64,000 nt of DNA from Prorocentrum cordatum (GCA_963575745.1 CAUYUJ010003603.1:227501-291500); one strand, 5' to 3'; positions 39,621 to 51,404 are shown, counted from the first letter of the stretch. Numbers and translations are program-made. Notes: generated by a model from the letters alone, not told the origin.

Positions 39621-41645
39621 CAGTGTTTTTTGCAATGTGTTCGGGTTCTTTTGGGGGGGATTGTTGGAGCGTTCTGCTTGAAACCGGACTACCCGTGGTA
39701 AGTAGATGGGTGGGTCAATCACCGTGAGATTTGTTGCCCACTGGGTGGTCTAGTTTGCTTGGCGTATTATCATGAAAGGAAGGGCACGCGGTGAGAATTT
39801 CATGTGGGGGGCGATGTTCGCGGGAGCTCTTGGAGAGAGGTGGGAGAACGTGTGGTAGGAGTGTCGCAACAAGGAATCAGGGAGTTCGGTGTAGTTTCTG
39901 CGGCACCATGAAGGGGAAGAGCAAGCGAGGCAGACAGATGCATAATATGAGCGGGATCGGTTCTCGACAACCCGGACAGTTGAATCAAAGGCAGATCGAG
40001 GAGGGGATGTGAAGCCGACGAGATGGGTTGTGTCACCAAGGTGTATTGGTAACAACGCGATGAAGTGCATGCGATCATATACAATGAGGATGAGTGGGAC
40101 CAGCACGAGTAGGGGGTCGGAAGGGGAGAAGCAGGGGAGTAGGAGGGGGAGCACGAGCACCCGACAATGACGACGATTGGGACGATATCGACAATGCATT
40201 GGATTGTATGCGCGAGACAGTTCGAGCCAGAGTGTGATGAACCAGTGAAGAGCTCAAATGGTGCGTTTCAGAGCTCGGGAGCAGGCGAGCAAACAGCAGG
40301 CGTGGAGGAGGGGGACGAGGAGGGATAGGGGCGGAAGGAGGAAGGAGAGGAGGAAGCTGAGGAAGAGCGGGAGGGGAGGAAACGCTGGTAGAGAAGGGGG
40401 ACCAACAGGGAGCATCGAGGCGAGCGGTTGTCGTATAGAAGAAGTGTGTGTGTGTGTGAGCATCCATTGTGATCAGGTTTTTGTCTAAACTTGTGAACGA
40501 GTCGGTGACCATGGAGCTGAAGAATGGTACTTGTGTGCAGGCGGCGCGGCCTCAGTGCTCTTCTCGTCATGCGTGCATGCCCCCATTTCCTAACAGGCAG
40601 AGCGTCCAACATAATCCGAGTGATTGCGCAGTTCGTGACGGTGTTGCGGCGGCCTTTTGATCAGACCACCCCTGTGATTTCAATCTGCCGATTCTCTCAC
40701 GCGCTCCGGGTTGGAAAGGCACTTGTTTCTTTCCCAGACGCAGACCAGCCAGGCTATTCTTAGCGAGGAGGTGCACGATGCAACCCCGAGTTGGAGATCG
40801 AAGAATCATCAAGCGAGACGCCGAAAACCAGCCCCACCACTCGGGGGATATAAATACACCCATACAGCCATTCCCTGGATCTTTCCCAGGCTGCATCCTG
40901 ACCAAGACTGCAAGGCGAGTCCAGCTGTGGTGGTGAGGGCCCTATGGGGAGCGCCAAAGATGCGAAGCCGAGGGGAGGGCGTATCGGTATTGGTACGGCT
41001 TTATCTTCTGATCCACGCCACCATTGCTAGCTTTAAGTCGGGTCTGTCCCTCTACAGGAGAATATTCAAATATTGTCAAAAAAGTCAGGTGATGATTTTT
41101 TGAGTATTTTTGAATATATGTTTGCGTATTGGTTGACTATTGTTTTGTTTTCGTCCAAAATGCGCTTGTGGGGGGGACATGCCCGACCTAATGCTAGCTG
41201 ACGACGACGAGGGTGTTGGTGTCATTTCTTTTCGTCATGCCCAGAGGGCCTACGTAGGAGGTCGTCACCCGCCCTGTGCTCGCCCCAGCTGCGCTTCTTC
41301 TCTCGGCGTATCCGCGGACGACTTGTTCACACCGCACCGCGTTGGCCTTTCCCGAGGCGTAGTCGATCCTCGCCCCAGGAATGTTACGGTGCACAGTTTA
41401 CCGGCCCCCAGAGCCGAACAAGCATGCATTGGTGATCGTTTTTTATTTCGTTTTGCCGATCGCCGCGGGCCCCTCCCTCCTTCCCTCCCCCAGAGTAGAT
41501 CTTGGCTGTTTCTTGGCGCCTGTTTCGAGCGGGTGGAGTCTCCCCCAGAGGCCGCACTCTTACAAACAGTCACATTAAGGCGAGGACTGGAGCCAGACCA
41601 GCCCCTCCTCTTCCCCCCGTGCCGCCCAATGTCGAAACGCAGAAT
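39621..41645. other. Mostly unique sequence, no gene recognised
   Basis: There are purine-rich segments (40280-40400) and a short GT run (40444-40460). Frames such as 40075-40512 minus and 41140-41685 plus have no recognisable motif and are rich in Ser, Pro, Arg or Leu. Confidence 0.4.
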
Positions 41646-41899
41646 CAAAAAACGCTCACCTGTGCCGCGTCGGAGCGGGGCCTGAAGGGAGCCAAAGCAT
41701 GATACGGTGCATAGGCGCCGTTCTCGTAGCGTACGCTTCGTCGTCGTCCTTTGCGTCGCCGTCGCCGCCGTCGTCCCGCATCGTCCTCGTCCCGCGGCGT
41801 CCCTTTCGGCGCGCCCCTCCTTGGCGTAGTTCGTAGATGTTCGTTTGGGGGACCTTCCTGGGGCCCACCCATGGAATCTTTACGGCCCTTCACATGCAA
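41646..41899. repeat. CGTC-rich low-complexity tract
   Basis: CGTCGTCGTC and CGCCGTCGCC blocks at 41735-41800 form a degenerate trinucleotide tract flanked by unique sequence. Confidence 0.6.
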
Positions 41900-42840
41900 C
41901 AATTCGTACGCGAAGGATGACGTCCAACATTGGACTGGCACGCATAGATACGCACGTGCGTTGGCGCATGTAGGCCCCAATGAGTGCCCGACGTATGGCC
42001 GGCGGACGCTCCACGCGCAAAAATACGTCGGCGGAGAAGGTATCCAGCATGCGTTCGGCACGCGTGCGGTGGGCACGTGCTTTCACACGTGTATGTGCCA
42101 AGGGGATATCCAACATGCGGCCAGCGGGTCCGCGAAGAGGGGCGTTTGTCACGCGTCCGTTTGGATTTTTTCTGCGCGTGCAGTCCTCCTAGAACTGTAT
42201 GTCCGTGGAGAGGTGTGTAGAACATGCGAAGATGCGTTTGGCACGCTTGCAGCTGGCACGTGTTTTCACTTGTGAGGCCCCCCCAGGGGGGGGGGTCCAA
42301 AATGCGGCTGGCGGATCCTGCACATGTAAGAACGTTGCCCGCAGGGTGTGTGGAACATGCGTCTGGCACGTTTGCATCTGTCACGTGCTTTCATTAGTTA
42401 AGGCCTCCAGTGGGGTGTCCAACATGCGCCCAGCGGATTTTGCACACATGAAGGTAGGTGCGTGAACTGGGTGTGTGGAACATGCGCCTGGCACGTGTGC
42501 ATTTGGCATGAGTTGTGCCACGGGAGGGGCGGGGGGCAACATGCGGTTGTCTGCTTTTGCACATGCCCGAGTGGTGGCATCAGAACGCGTTCTTACCTAT
42601 GCAATCGCACGTCAGTTGTTGCATAGGTAAGACTAAGATGCCGAGCGGTAGTATCTAACATGGATCTAGCACACGAACGTTTGGCACGTGAGAACGTGCG
42701 CAGGCCCTCTGGGAAGGTATCCAGCATTGGGTTGGCGGCTTCTTCACACGTCAAAGTGCGTCCGCGGAAGGAAGGGTAGCCAACATGTTTCTGTCACGCG
42801 TGCGTTTGGCACGTGTTTCCACATGTGTTCGCCCAGTGCG
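41900..42840. repeat. Degenerate satellite with CACGTG and CCAACATGCG
   Basis: The block (G/A)TCCAACATGCG or GTGGAACATGCG recurs at least eleven times (near 41923, 42048, 42110, 42215, 42295, 42350, 42417, 42475, 42535, 42653, 42717 and 42778), each time followed by TGGCACGTG-like sequence and CACATGT. Steps vary from 55 to 125 bases. Confidence 0.65.
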
Positions 42841-42884
42841 GCAGCCGCTTGGCGGAGTGCGAGCGGTTGAAGCGAGGCGCCGCA

Positions 42885-43110
42885 TCGCCACCTCCGAAGA
42901 AAAGGAACGATGCGGAAGAGCGGGAAGGAGGCTTGGAAGATGGAGAGGAACATGAGAGAGGAGGGAGCAGGAGAGGAGCAGGAGGCAGGAGGAAGAGGAT
43001 TGAGAGGGCGGAGGACGAGGAAGAAGAGGGGGAAACAGAAGAGGGAGAGAGGAGGAAGGAGGAAGCGAAGGGATACGGATTGGGAGGAGGCGGGGATGAA
43101 GAGAGGGAGG
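42885..43110. repeat. Purine-rich GGA/GAAG tract
   Basis: The plus strand is almost entirely A and G, with GAGGA, GAAGA and AGGAGG blocks. Glu, Arg and Gly rich frames result. Confidence 0.75.
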
Positions 43111-43254
43111 AGTGTTGGAAATGTATACCCTTATCAATGTTGAAATGCGTACTTCATGACATCAGACCGCTGAATAGCACTGTACAGCAGGAAACATAAG
43201 CACATCACGACGCAGCATAACATAACATATTACATCACAGCGGGGCACAACACA

Positions 43255-43495
43255 CGCTGGTGCGCTGTTGTAACGTTCGCAGGCCCAATGTGGTGTCCAC
43301 ATGCATGTTGTAGCAGTCGCGGGCTAACGTGGCGTAGCGCTCGCAGGCGTGGCGCTCGCAGGGACGCCGTGGTGCTCACGGGCATGTTGTGGAGCTCGCA
43401 GACTAGTGTTGTGCCCACAGGCGCACAATTGGTGCTCGCAGGCACGCGCTTGCGGGGCACTGGCGTGGACGGGCGCGTTGTTGTGTATGCACGTG
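43255..43495. repeat. 25-35 bp GTGCTCGCAGGC repeat, block 1
   Basis: GGTGCTCGCAGGC and variants (GCGCTCGCAGGC, GTGCCCACAGGC, GTGCTCACGGGC) recur about nine times. The same unit returns at 44.06-44.23 kb. Confidence 0.7.
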
Positions 43496-43658
43496 GTGGT
43501 CGCAGTCGTCTTTGGTATTGGCAAGATTTATGTCCTTCGCCGTGAGGTCTACGCAAGAGCTTTGTGCTGCGCGCTGGCACATCGAGGGGGGCTCGAGCAC
43601 GAGTCGGCACCATAAGGGTCATCAACTCTCCGTTCTCCCCGCCTCCTCCATCCGTCTG

Positions 43659-43871
43659 TGCCTCTCAAATGGGGTCCGAGTAGATGGGGTCGGAGGATAG
43701 CGCCGCATCGTCGATGCATCGCCCATGCGGCTCGATGTGAAGCTTGATTTGATCCGCTGGCGTCGCCGATGCACCGCCAGCATCGGCGATGTATCGCTGA
43801 TGCATCGGAGATGCATCGGCGATGCGGTGTGATCCTCCGACCCCATCTACTCGGACCTCATCTAGGAGGCC
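43659..43871. mobile_element. TIR element (MITE-like), copy 2
   Basis: The ends are inverted repeats sharing GGTCCGAGTAGATGGGGTCG and GGAGGAT; the interior has GATGCATCG palindromic units and GGCGTCGCCGATGCA. TCTA follows the right end (43872) and TCTG precedes the left end, consistent with a four-base target duplication with one change. It matches copy 1 at 22.08-22.30 kb. Confidence 0.75.
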
Positions 43872-43879
43872 TCTAATCC

Positions 43880-44060
43880 GTCGTCCCTCCCTCCCCCTCC
43901 CTCCGTCGACCGAGGGGCACCAGGGCCTCATTCGAGGACAAGCACTAGAAGTGCAGTCAACCCTATCGGATGGGCGTTCGGCTGTTCAGCCGCATCCTCC
44001 TCCATCGTTCCCGCCTCTCCTCCATCTCTCCCTCCATCCGTCTCATCCGCCTTCTCCCAG
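43880..44060. other. No recognisable feature
   Basis: CTCC-rich unique sequence between the TIR element and the second CGCAGGC block. Confidence 0.35.
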
Positions 44061-44228
44061 GCAAGTGTGGTGCTCATTCTGTTGGTCACAGGCATTGCGA
44101 TGGTGCTCGCAGGCTGCTGGTACTCACAGGCACCGTGCAAGTGCTCGCAGGCATTGTGTGGTGCTCTCAGTCTCACAGGCGCATTGCTCGCGCTCGCAGG
44201 CATAGTATGGTGCCCGCAGGCTCTTGCG
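44061..44228. repeat. 25-35 bp GTGCTCGCAGGC repeat, block 2
   Basis: GGTGCTCGCAGGC, AAGTGCTCGCAGGCATTG, CGCTCGCAGGCATAG and related blocks recur about seven times. Confidence 0.7.
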
Positions 44229-44299
44229 AGATGTGTAGGGTCCAGCGTGCTGTTGTACTTGTATACATTGGGTGCGCGGATGTATACGTGGAGCTGTTG

Positions 44300-44362
44300 A
44301 GAGCAAACTCGTCGTCGACGCGGCCGTCGTCGTCGTCGTCGTGTTCGTCGTCGTCCGCTTCG
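44300..44362. repeat. (CGT)n tract
   Basis: CGTCGTCGTC runs dominate 44309-44360. A poly-Asp frame on the minus strand derives from it. Confidence 0.8.
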
Positions 44363-44875
44363 TGCCCGCACAGGGCGGGGGGGGGGAGGTGACGCACCTT
44401 TGCCGCGCCTGAGGGTCCGCTGTTAGGCGATCACGCGCGTTCGGTCACCCATCTGGTCGGGGTGCACGCTGGCTGGGTGCCTTGACATCGTCGTCTGCTT
44501 TGTCGTCCGCGTCGTGTCCACACGGGGAGGGCAATAACGTACATCGGGGTGCCCCGGATGGGTGCGTCGCGTTTTCCCACCCCCAAAGACGTCCGCTTCG
44601 CAAAGAGAAGACGCCCGATGACGAGGAGGAGGTCTTCGGCTCGAGTCTCGAGCCTGGTCATCTTCGAATTTGCCCTCGTCCGCTTGCTCGCGCCAGTGTT
44701 CCTGGTCCTCGTTGTCCTTTCCTCGTCATGCTCCTGCCATGCGCCTTTTCACGCACCAGCACCAGCTCGGCCATCAGAAGGTATCGTGTTCATGCTGCTG
44801 CGAGGCGGTTGGAGGGAGAGGGTCGAGGAGGAAGAGGGGAAGCAGGTGGAGGGTCTCTCCGAAGGGTTTAGGCGA
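44363..44875. other. No recognisable feature
   Basis: Frames on both strands lack recognisable motifs. Two segments (44330-44400 and 44490-44540) share CGTCGTG/CGTCCGC and CACAGGG/CACGGGG wording and may be an old duplication. Confidence 0.35.
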
Positions 44876-44878
44876 CCC

Positions 44879-45025
44879 GTCCTCCTCCTCCTCCTCCTCC
44901 TCCTCCTCCTCCTCCACCGTCTCTTCCCTCCTCCCTCCTCCTCATCCATCTTTTCCTCCCCCTCCACCTCCTCATCTTCCTCCTCCTCCTCCTCCTCCTC
45001 CTCCTCCTCCTCCTCCTCTTCTTCG
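44879..45025. repeat. (CTC)n trinucleotide array
   Basis: CTCCTCCTC runs with a short interruption at 44915-44965 give Leu, Ser and Pro runs in open frames. Confidence 0.95.
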
Positions 45026-45580
45026 GGTCGCCTACGGCCCCAGGGGAAACCGTGCAGAAGCAGGACGTTGAAGATGACGGAGAAGGAGGGGGAGCAGGGA
45101 GGGCCAGCGTGAACCCAATACGCATCATTGATGTTTCGCTTAACTTTCCTTCAAAGTTTATTATTCGTAGGTCCCTGCGTGAACTTATGCTCGCTGCGGG
45201 GAATGCACCATTGCAAGGCAGCCGTCTGAGCATCCTGACTCGTGCCAAGACTTCATTCCTGTGTTCTCAACGCCGCGAATCAGCGTGGCTGTCGTACCCC
45301 GACAGTCCTAAGTCAACGACATGTCTGGGACTTCGCAGCGCAGATCCACGTGCTGAAGAGGAGCCGCCCTTCCGCCCGCAACACTGCTGCAACGTGCAAA
45401 GACGACGGTGCCGCCCTCCACCCGTGAAGCCGTTGCACGTGTCAAGCTTCGGGGTCATCATTGGTTGGGGCAGTCTCGGGCGACACGCCGGGCCCACCTT
45501 GCCGACGCGACCGGGGGCGGCGACGGGGAGGAGTTGGCCCTGAAGAAAGGGGGTGGATAGGCAGGGCGACGAACAGGATG
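45026..45580. other. Unassigned; contains satellite-flank similarity
   Basis: The segment 45430-45525 (CGGGGTCAT, then CGGGCGACACGC) resembles 15.61-15.69 kb. No gene is recognised. Confidence 0.4.
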
Positions 45581-46030
45581 GGGGAGATGGATGAGGAGGA
45601 GGAGGAGGAGAAGGGAGGAGAAGGAGGAGAAAGGAGTGAAGACCGAGGAGGAACAGGAGGAGGAGGAGGAGAAGGAGGAGGAGGGGGAGGCGATGAGGAG
45701 GACGAGGAGGAACAGCAGAAGCAGTAGGAGCGGGAGGGAGACGAGGAGGAACGAGCCGGCGGATGAGGCGGGGAAAGAGGACGAGTCAGGAGGGTGACTC
45801 AGGAGGAGGGGGCGTCCAGAGGAGTAGGGGGAGGAGTCAGGATCAGGAGGAGGATGAGGTGTCAGGAGTTATGTGGTGGAGGCGCAGCAGCAGCAGCAGC
45901 AGCAGCAGCACGGGGAGAGAAATTGGTGAGGGAAGAAAGGAAAGAGAAGCATGAGGAGGAACAGCGGAGGTTGGCGAGCAGGAAGGGGTGGTTGGAGAAT
46001 GAGGAGGTGGCGGGGGCGGGGGGGAGGGGG
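45581..46030. repeat. (GGA)-rich purine tract
   Basis: Long GGAGGA and GAAGGA runs alternate with GCAGCAGCA (45885-45910). Glu, Gly and Arg rich frames result. Confidence 0.85.
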
Positions 46031-46377
46031 GCAGAGCTAGCCCACCTCGAGCGCAGTTGTGCCCATTGAGAGACGGTCGTCGTGTCCGTCCGTCGTCGCC
46101 ATTGTATGTATCGCCCCTCGTCGTCGTCGTCGCCGTCGTCGGTTTTGTCACCGTCGTCGTCGCCACGCCTTTTCCCCCCTCCCCCGCTTACTCTCCATGC
46201 CCGTTACAGAGGACTTATGTGCGATTCTGGGCGCGCTGGCCCTTTTATTTACCCGCCTGCGCGCGCTCGCTAATTTGTTTACAGCGCCTGGGCCAGGGCA
46301 CCATCACTGGAGTGGATGCGTCCATGAACACTCACCTCAAGCAGGTGAAGGTCACAGTGAGGCTGCGCCACTAGGAG

Positions 46378-46705
46378 AAAGAGGATGAGGATCCAGGCTG
46401 CAAGTGTTGGTGTTGGCTGCGTAGGCCGCAGTCTGCGAAGAAGGGAGGAAGGGGGCTCGACGATCGAAAGATCGAACGAAGGACCACGAAGACCGAGGGT
46501 CCGAGGAGGAGGAGGAGGACGACGACAAGAAAGGAGGGAGAGAGGAATGGAGGGAGGGAGGGAGGATGAGAAGGAGGAGGAGGAGGTGGGAGGAGGCTGG
46601 ACCACGAAGACCAAGCGCACGCCGGGGCGAGGGCCCGAGTAGGAGAAAAGAGGAGGGAGGAGGAGGAGGAGGAAGGAGGGAGGAGGGAGGGAGGGGGGAA
46701 GGCGG
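46378..46705. repeat. Purine-rich GGA tract
   Basis: The plus strand is almost all purine with GGAGGAGGA and GGGAGGGAGG blocks between 46500 and 46700. Confidence 0.8.
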
Positions 46706-47160
46706 CGGCGCCATCGACGTCCTCCCGCCTCCCTCGTCGTTGTGGATTTCCCTGGGGAGCTTGCTTGCGCAGAGTCTTTTAGTGGGCTTCGGGTGTGGAG
46801 GCAAAGTCCGTCAGCAGTTGTTGAGCACGTTAGTGGTGGGAGGTTGTGTGCGCGAATGTGCTTCGGACGCTGTGATACACGCCTCGTGTACAAAACGCCG
46901 TGCATTGCAGAAGTACACGTCACGGTGCTTTTCGGCTTGACTGTATGTCCTCTGCGGCCAGCTGCTAGTCACTCGCGTTCGCAGGAAGCGCAATTAGCGG
47001 CACGGTGTGTGACGTGGTGCGGGAAATTTACGGTCTACGCATGGAGCGACGGGTGTTGGGGAGGAGCGAGAGGAAGCCGTAGGAGAGTGAATGGCGGGAG
47101 AGAAAAGGATTTTGTACAGGGGGAGGAGATGGGGATAGGGGGGGTCACAAAGACGTGGCA
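46706..47160. other. No recognisable feature
   Basis: This is balanced-composition unique sequence. No motif is seen in either strand. Confidence 0.4.
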
Positions 47161-50100
47161 TGACCGGCCTTGCTCTTCATAATTTCCAGGCATCGTTCAC
47201 GTCTGTTCAAGTGCCATGGCACGGTCAACAGATGGCGGCATTCTCCGGGCCCCCCCCTCCTGCGAGGAACAAGAACCCTGTCAACATGCAGTACCTCTCC
47301 ATTCGCGGGGCACCCTGACTGGCATGTCTTGAAGTCTTTGAGTCGAAGTTGCAACCACAGAACATTTTGTGTGTGCTTGTTGGTGTGGTCAGGCATGCTT
47401 GAGCACAGCAGCATTCGGGGAAGGGAGTTATCAGTTCTTTGGTACGAAACGAATGAATTCAAGATCCCGAAGGGCGTTTTGGCGTTTGCTGCACACTGGG
47501 CCATGCCAGAGTGCTCCTTGATGGTCTCTCGGGCGCTTCTTGGAGCACCTGAGGGTTTCATGGGGACATCTTGGGGCCTCTGGAAGATCTTGAGGCCGTG
47601 TCTGACCCGTCTTGGGTCACATTGCAGCCGTTTTGGGCCGCTATTTGGCTATATCGGGGCCCGTCTTGGGACGCTCTGTGGAGCGCCGAAGAGCACAGCG
47701 TGGAGCAGGCAACATGACCGCGTTGCGAACCTAGGTGTTGTTTGGTATATTTCTGGAAATTGTAAGCTTTCTGAGGCAGTCTTTACCGGTACAATTGGTT
47801 GTAACGCTTGGTGTTTATCTTCCAGCTTGGATATACATATTCGCATTTCAAAGCCGTGGTGGATGCATGTTGATTGGTTTGCCCCGATGGCATGGAAAGC
47901 GTTTGCATGGGCGTCACCCTGATTTAGCAGTCGCCAGGCCAACATTCGGTATTTCATCCTCCCAGATCATGCAGATCTGAACTACTTGCTCATCGATGAC
48001 GCTCCCAAGCAGAATCCGCCGAAGTATCCGATTGGAAGCTTCAGGAGTTTTTTCTTATGTTGTCATGGCGAGCTGTTCGCATGATCTGCACATATGGCGT
48101 ATCATGTTTTACGCTACATGAATGTGTCAGCCACTGCCACGAAAGGGAATACTTCATCGAGTTGACAGTTCTACTGTTGTTACGCTTGTTACGCGGTAAG
48201 CGGCGGTCATGGTGATTGATTCGCCCACAGCAGATGTAAGCGGTAATGTTCGAATACATACGAGACGCTTGCAGTGTTGCATTTGCGACGTCGCCACGGG
48301 AAGGCGTTCGCAGGCACACGGTGCATGATTGCTTCAGACATGACGACGGTGGCGCGTTGATTCGAGATCGCCCGAAAGATTTGACGACGCGTTGACGACG
48401 CGTTGCGCTTTTAGGGGTAGGAGGTCACCTTCCCTCCCAGTCTCGCTGACGACGGGAGTGTGCGCCCCGCGCCGCTCCCGATCCCAGTTGTCCTTCCCCC
48501 CTGCGTCTTGTGGGTCGCCCGCCGGGGTGCAAAGGTGACCGCGGCTCGTGGTCCGGGCTGCTTTCCCGGGGCGGCGCGCGGGCGCGCAGATCATCGCGCA
48601 AGTGCGAAGTCGGGCAGCGTGGGCACTCGCAAGATGCCACACGTACATGGGCAGGCACACCACCGCCGCTAAGCCGTGCGTCCGCGTGGACGCGTCTGCA
48701 GGCACATACCATCAGCGTCACCCCAACATACTAATGGTACTATGTGTGCGTCGCCCCCCCCCCCCCAGGGGCGACGCGCGCACCGAGAAATCTTTTAGTA
48801 TATGCGTCAAGGCGGTCGCTTCCTGGCCACACCGCTCGGGAAACGATATACTACAAGATGGGTATACTATATGCTCGGGTCGAACGCGCGCCTCCAAGGA
48901 TAACCTATGATACTAGTATGCCTTTGTGCGTCCCATACCAGACAGCGGAATACGCACGGCGCGGCCAGTTTGGGCGAGAGTTGGTTGCACGTGTGGTTAG
49001 ATGTTGCTTCGGCGCTTTGCACATCCATGGCCGTATACACTGGCCCTCCGCACGTGTTGCCAGTGCGTGGTGTCGTGCTGCTCCACATGTCCAAACCCCA
49101 GACGTCTTGACTTTTCAGCAAGTGAAGTGCGCGCCATACTTTCCAACATTTTTCCCAGCACCGCTTCTGATAGCCCCAGCATTTGAGAACCGCGTCTGCA
49201 CACTTTTACTATCGCAAGTGCTACACATATTTGACAACACGTCTTTTCAGCACGCTGGGAGGAAGTCGGGCGGGGGGTACGAACAGCATGACGGACCAGC
49301 CGCAACCCGTTCGTTCAAATTCCAACCGATCAGACAAATTTTCAATTGGCCGCAAAGCCGATTAGTACCAGTCGCAAACGGCCTCCGTAAGCTGTGCTAC
49401 AGGGTTCTCATTGTGGAGCGTTACAGTACATTCCACAATTCACATGCAATTTTGACATGTGAACATGTGTTCTGGGAGGCAGCAGGAGTGCCAGAGTTTG
49501 AGTTGGTACCGTCCTAACCCGTTCCGTTTGGGAGTTGTGCAGCGTTCTAATTGCTCAGCGATCCATGGTCGCACTGGGACTCGATGGTTTTCGTATGAGA
49601 AGTGTTCACAGTTTCGTACGACACCTGTCGAATGGCGTCCAGTGAATGCGTGTTTCGTATGGATGTTGTATGCGTTGGTTCGGACAGGTGTGTATACGCC
49701 ATCAGATTGCAACACACACGTGAAATGCAGATAACCATCAGAGAGTAGTTGAGGTCCAACTGTCAACTGGTAAACAGTGCGCATCATTCATAGGGTACCT
49801 AGGGTTAGCATGTGCCATCACAATGTACTCATTGTACATGCGTACAGATTTTACATGGGAAGTGTAGATGTCATGTGAGAGTTTGAAGTTTCTCGAATTC
49901 TGGCGCAATGCCAGTCCACTATTCACATGTTATGCTGCAATTTCTCGCGCGGGGACTTTACAGCTGCCAGCTGGGAGCTGTCAGTCTGTTGTATGCGAGT
50001 TGACTAGGGCCGCGTTGTGATGAAAGTTGTACAGTGTTCACTTGAGATGTGTGATCGGCTTCTTATGGCATGCAAATGAAACATGATGAGTTTGCGCTGG

Positions 50101-50400
50101 GGAATCGTAGAAGCTGTCACACCGTAATTGGTTTGGGTCCATATGAGATCCGTACTTCCCCGAGAATTGTATAGTGTTAGACTTGTACTTGCATGGTGTT
50201 CGAATAACAAGTGTGCAGTGTTCATGTGTATATGTGTATTGGTACCACACGAGGTCTGCATAGATGTCAGTTCCCGGATTGTGCAGAGCCCATATGGGAG
50301 TAGCAAGTGTTTTAGCTGATATTGTAGTGGCCTTCGGCCAGTGCCGCCGATCCGGGGCGCTCCGACTGACGTGATCCTTCTTCGCCCTCGTCCCTCCTCT
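47161..50400. other. Lower-GC unique stretch without a recognised gene
   Basis: This is the longest part of the right half with little obvious tandem repetition. It includes a few CTTGGGG-type blocks (47560-47690) and scattered GTGTGCAGTGTTCA-like blocks at 49.6-50.25 kb that may be a very old satellite. The longest frame is listed separately. Confidence 0.4.
48744..49517 (+). CDS. Unrecognised 257-codon open frame
   Basis: It is the longest frame in the low-repeat stretch and has a reasonably mixed composition (HIFDNTSFQHAGRKSGGGYE, RSFKFQPIRQIFNWPQSRLV). I recognise no domain, signal peptide or membrane segment. Its first codons lie in a C run and there is no supporting neighbour. It may be chance; a real dinoflagellate gene would also likely contain introns that I cannot place. 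Confidence 0.15.
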   Translation: MCVAPPPPGATRAPRNLLVYASRRSLPGHTARETIYYKMGILYARVERAPPRITYDTSMPLCVPYQTAEYARRGQFGRELVARVVRCCFGALHIHGRIHWPSARVASAWCRAAPHVQTPDVLTFQQVKCAPYFPTFFPAPLLIAPAFENRVCTLLLSQVLHIFDNTSFQHAGRKSGGGYEQHDGPAATRSFKFQPIRQIFNWPQSRLVPVANGLRKLCYRVLIVERYSTFHNSHAILTCEHVFWEAAGVPEFELVPS

Positions 50401-50504
50401 CTTTTTCCCTCCCCTCCTCTCACTCAGCATTTATCCAGTGGCCGTCGGCCTATCCCGCCATCGTGCGTGGTTGGTGGGTCAGAGGCCTCATGGATGCTGA
50501 TTGG

Positions 50505-50700
50505 GATCTCGTGGTTGGCTGGGACTTCTGGGGGCCTCTTGGGCGCCTCTTGGGGCTTCTTGGGGGCCTCTTGGGCCTCTTGGGGCCACTAGAGGGCCTC
50601 TTGGGGGTCTCTTGGGAGCCTCTTGGGGCTTCTTGGGGGCCTCTTCTGCGCCCCTTGGGGCCTCTTGGAGGCCTCCTCGGAGCCTCTTGGTGCGGGAGGG
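50505..50700. repeat. CTTGGGGGCCTCTTGGG repeat
   Basis: CCTCTTGGGG or CTTCTTGGGG follows itself about every 12-15 bases with little variation. This is the cleanest example of the CTTGGGG family in the window. Confidence 0.8.
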
Positions 50701-51072
50701 GTGGTACTCGAGTTCGGAACCCCCTCGGAGGCCACGATCCTTGTGAGGGGTGTCAAAAAACGCATCCGCCGGAAACTCGCACCCCCCCCCCCCCCCACCC
50801 CCCCTTCCCCGGCAGAGCCACCCCGGCAACCCCCCCAGAGGCTGAGGCTCAGCCTCGAGGCTGTAGCTGAGACTCCTTGAAACTCACACGCCGGATCGGC
50901 GGATTTGTACGCGTGTGGTTTGAGATGTGTATGGCTTGAGATTGCGCGACGCAGCATGCATCTAATTTGGGAACCCCAAAAAGAGGAACCGGCAGGGGTT
51001 CTATCACGGGCCCATTCCTGGGAAATGCAGTTCCAAAACAGGTGTTCGTTCTCATCCCTCGACGGAGGTCCC
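50701..51072. other. No gene; C run
   Basis: A C homopolymer-rich segment lies at 50780-50800. No other feature is recognised. Confidence 0.4.
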
Positions 51073-51088
51073 CGACGACAGACGACGT

Positions 51089-51164
<76 letters not shown>
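51073..51164. repeat. (GAC)n trinucleotide array
   Basis: About 25 uninterrupted GAC repeats follow GACGACGTT. They encode poly-Asp or poly-Thr in open frames. Confidence 0.97.
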
Positions 51165-51404
51165 CCGTCGGGCGCGGCGGCCGCCAGGGGCCGCGGCAGG
51201 GGGCGCGGCGGCGGTGGCCGCGGCGGCGGTGGCAAGGGCGGGGGGCGCTGAGGCGCGCACCGGCAGGGGGCTCCCGACGGCGCGCTCCGGGGCCTCCCAG
51301 GCAGCTGGCGGCTCGAACAAAAGTCGAGGCGGCCAGTTTTTTGCCACTGTTGGGCCGCGCATCGCCTCCTCTCCCACGGCTGCAGCGGCGCGGGCACCCA
51401 TATG

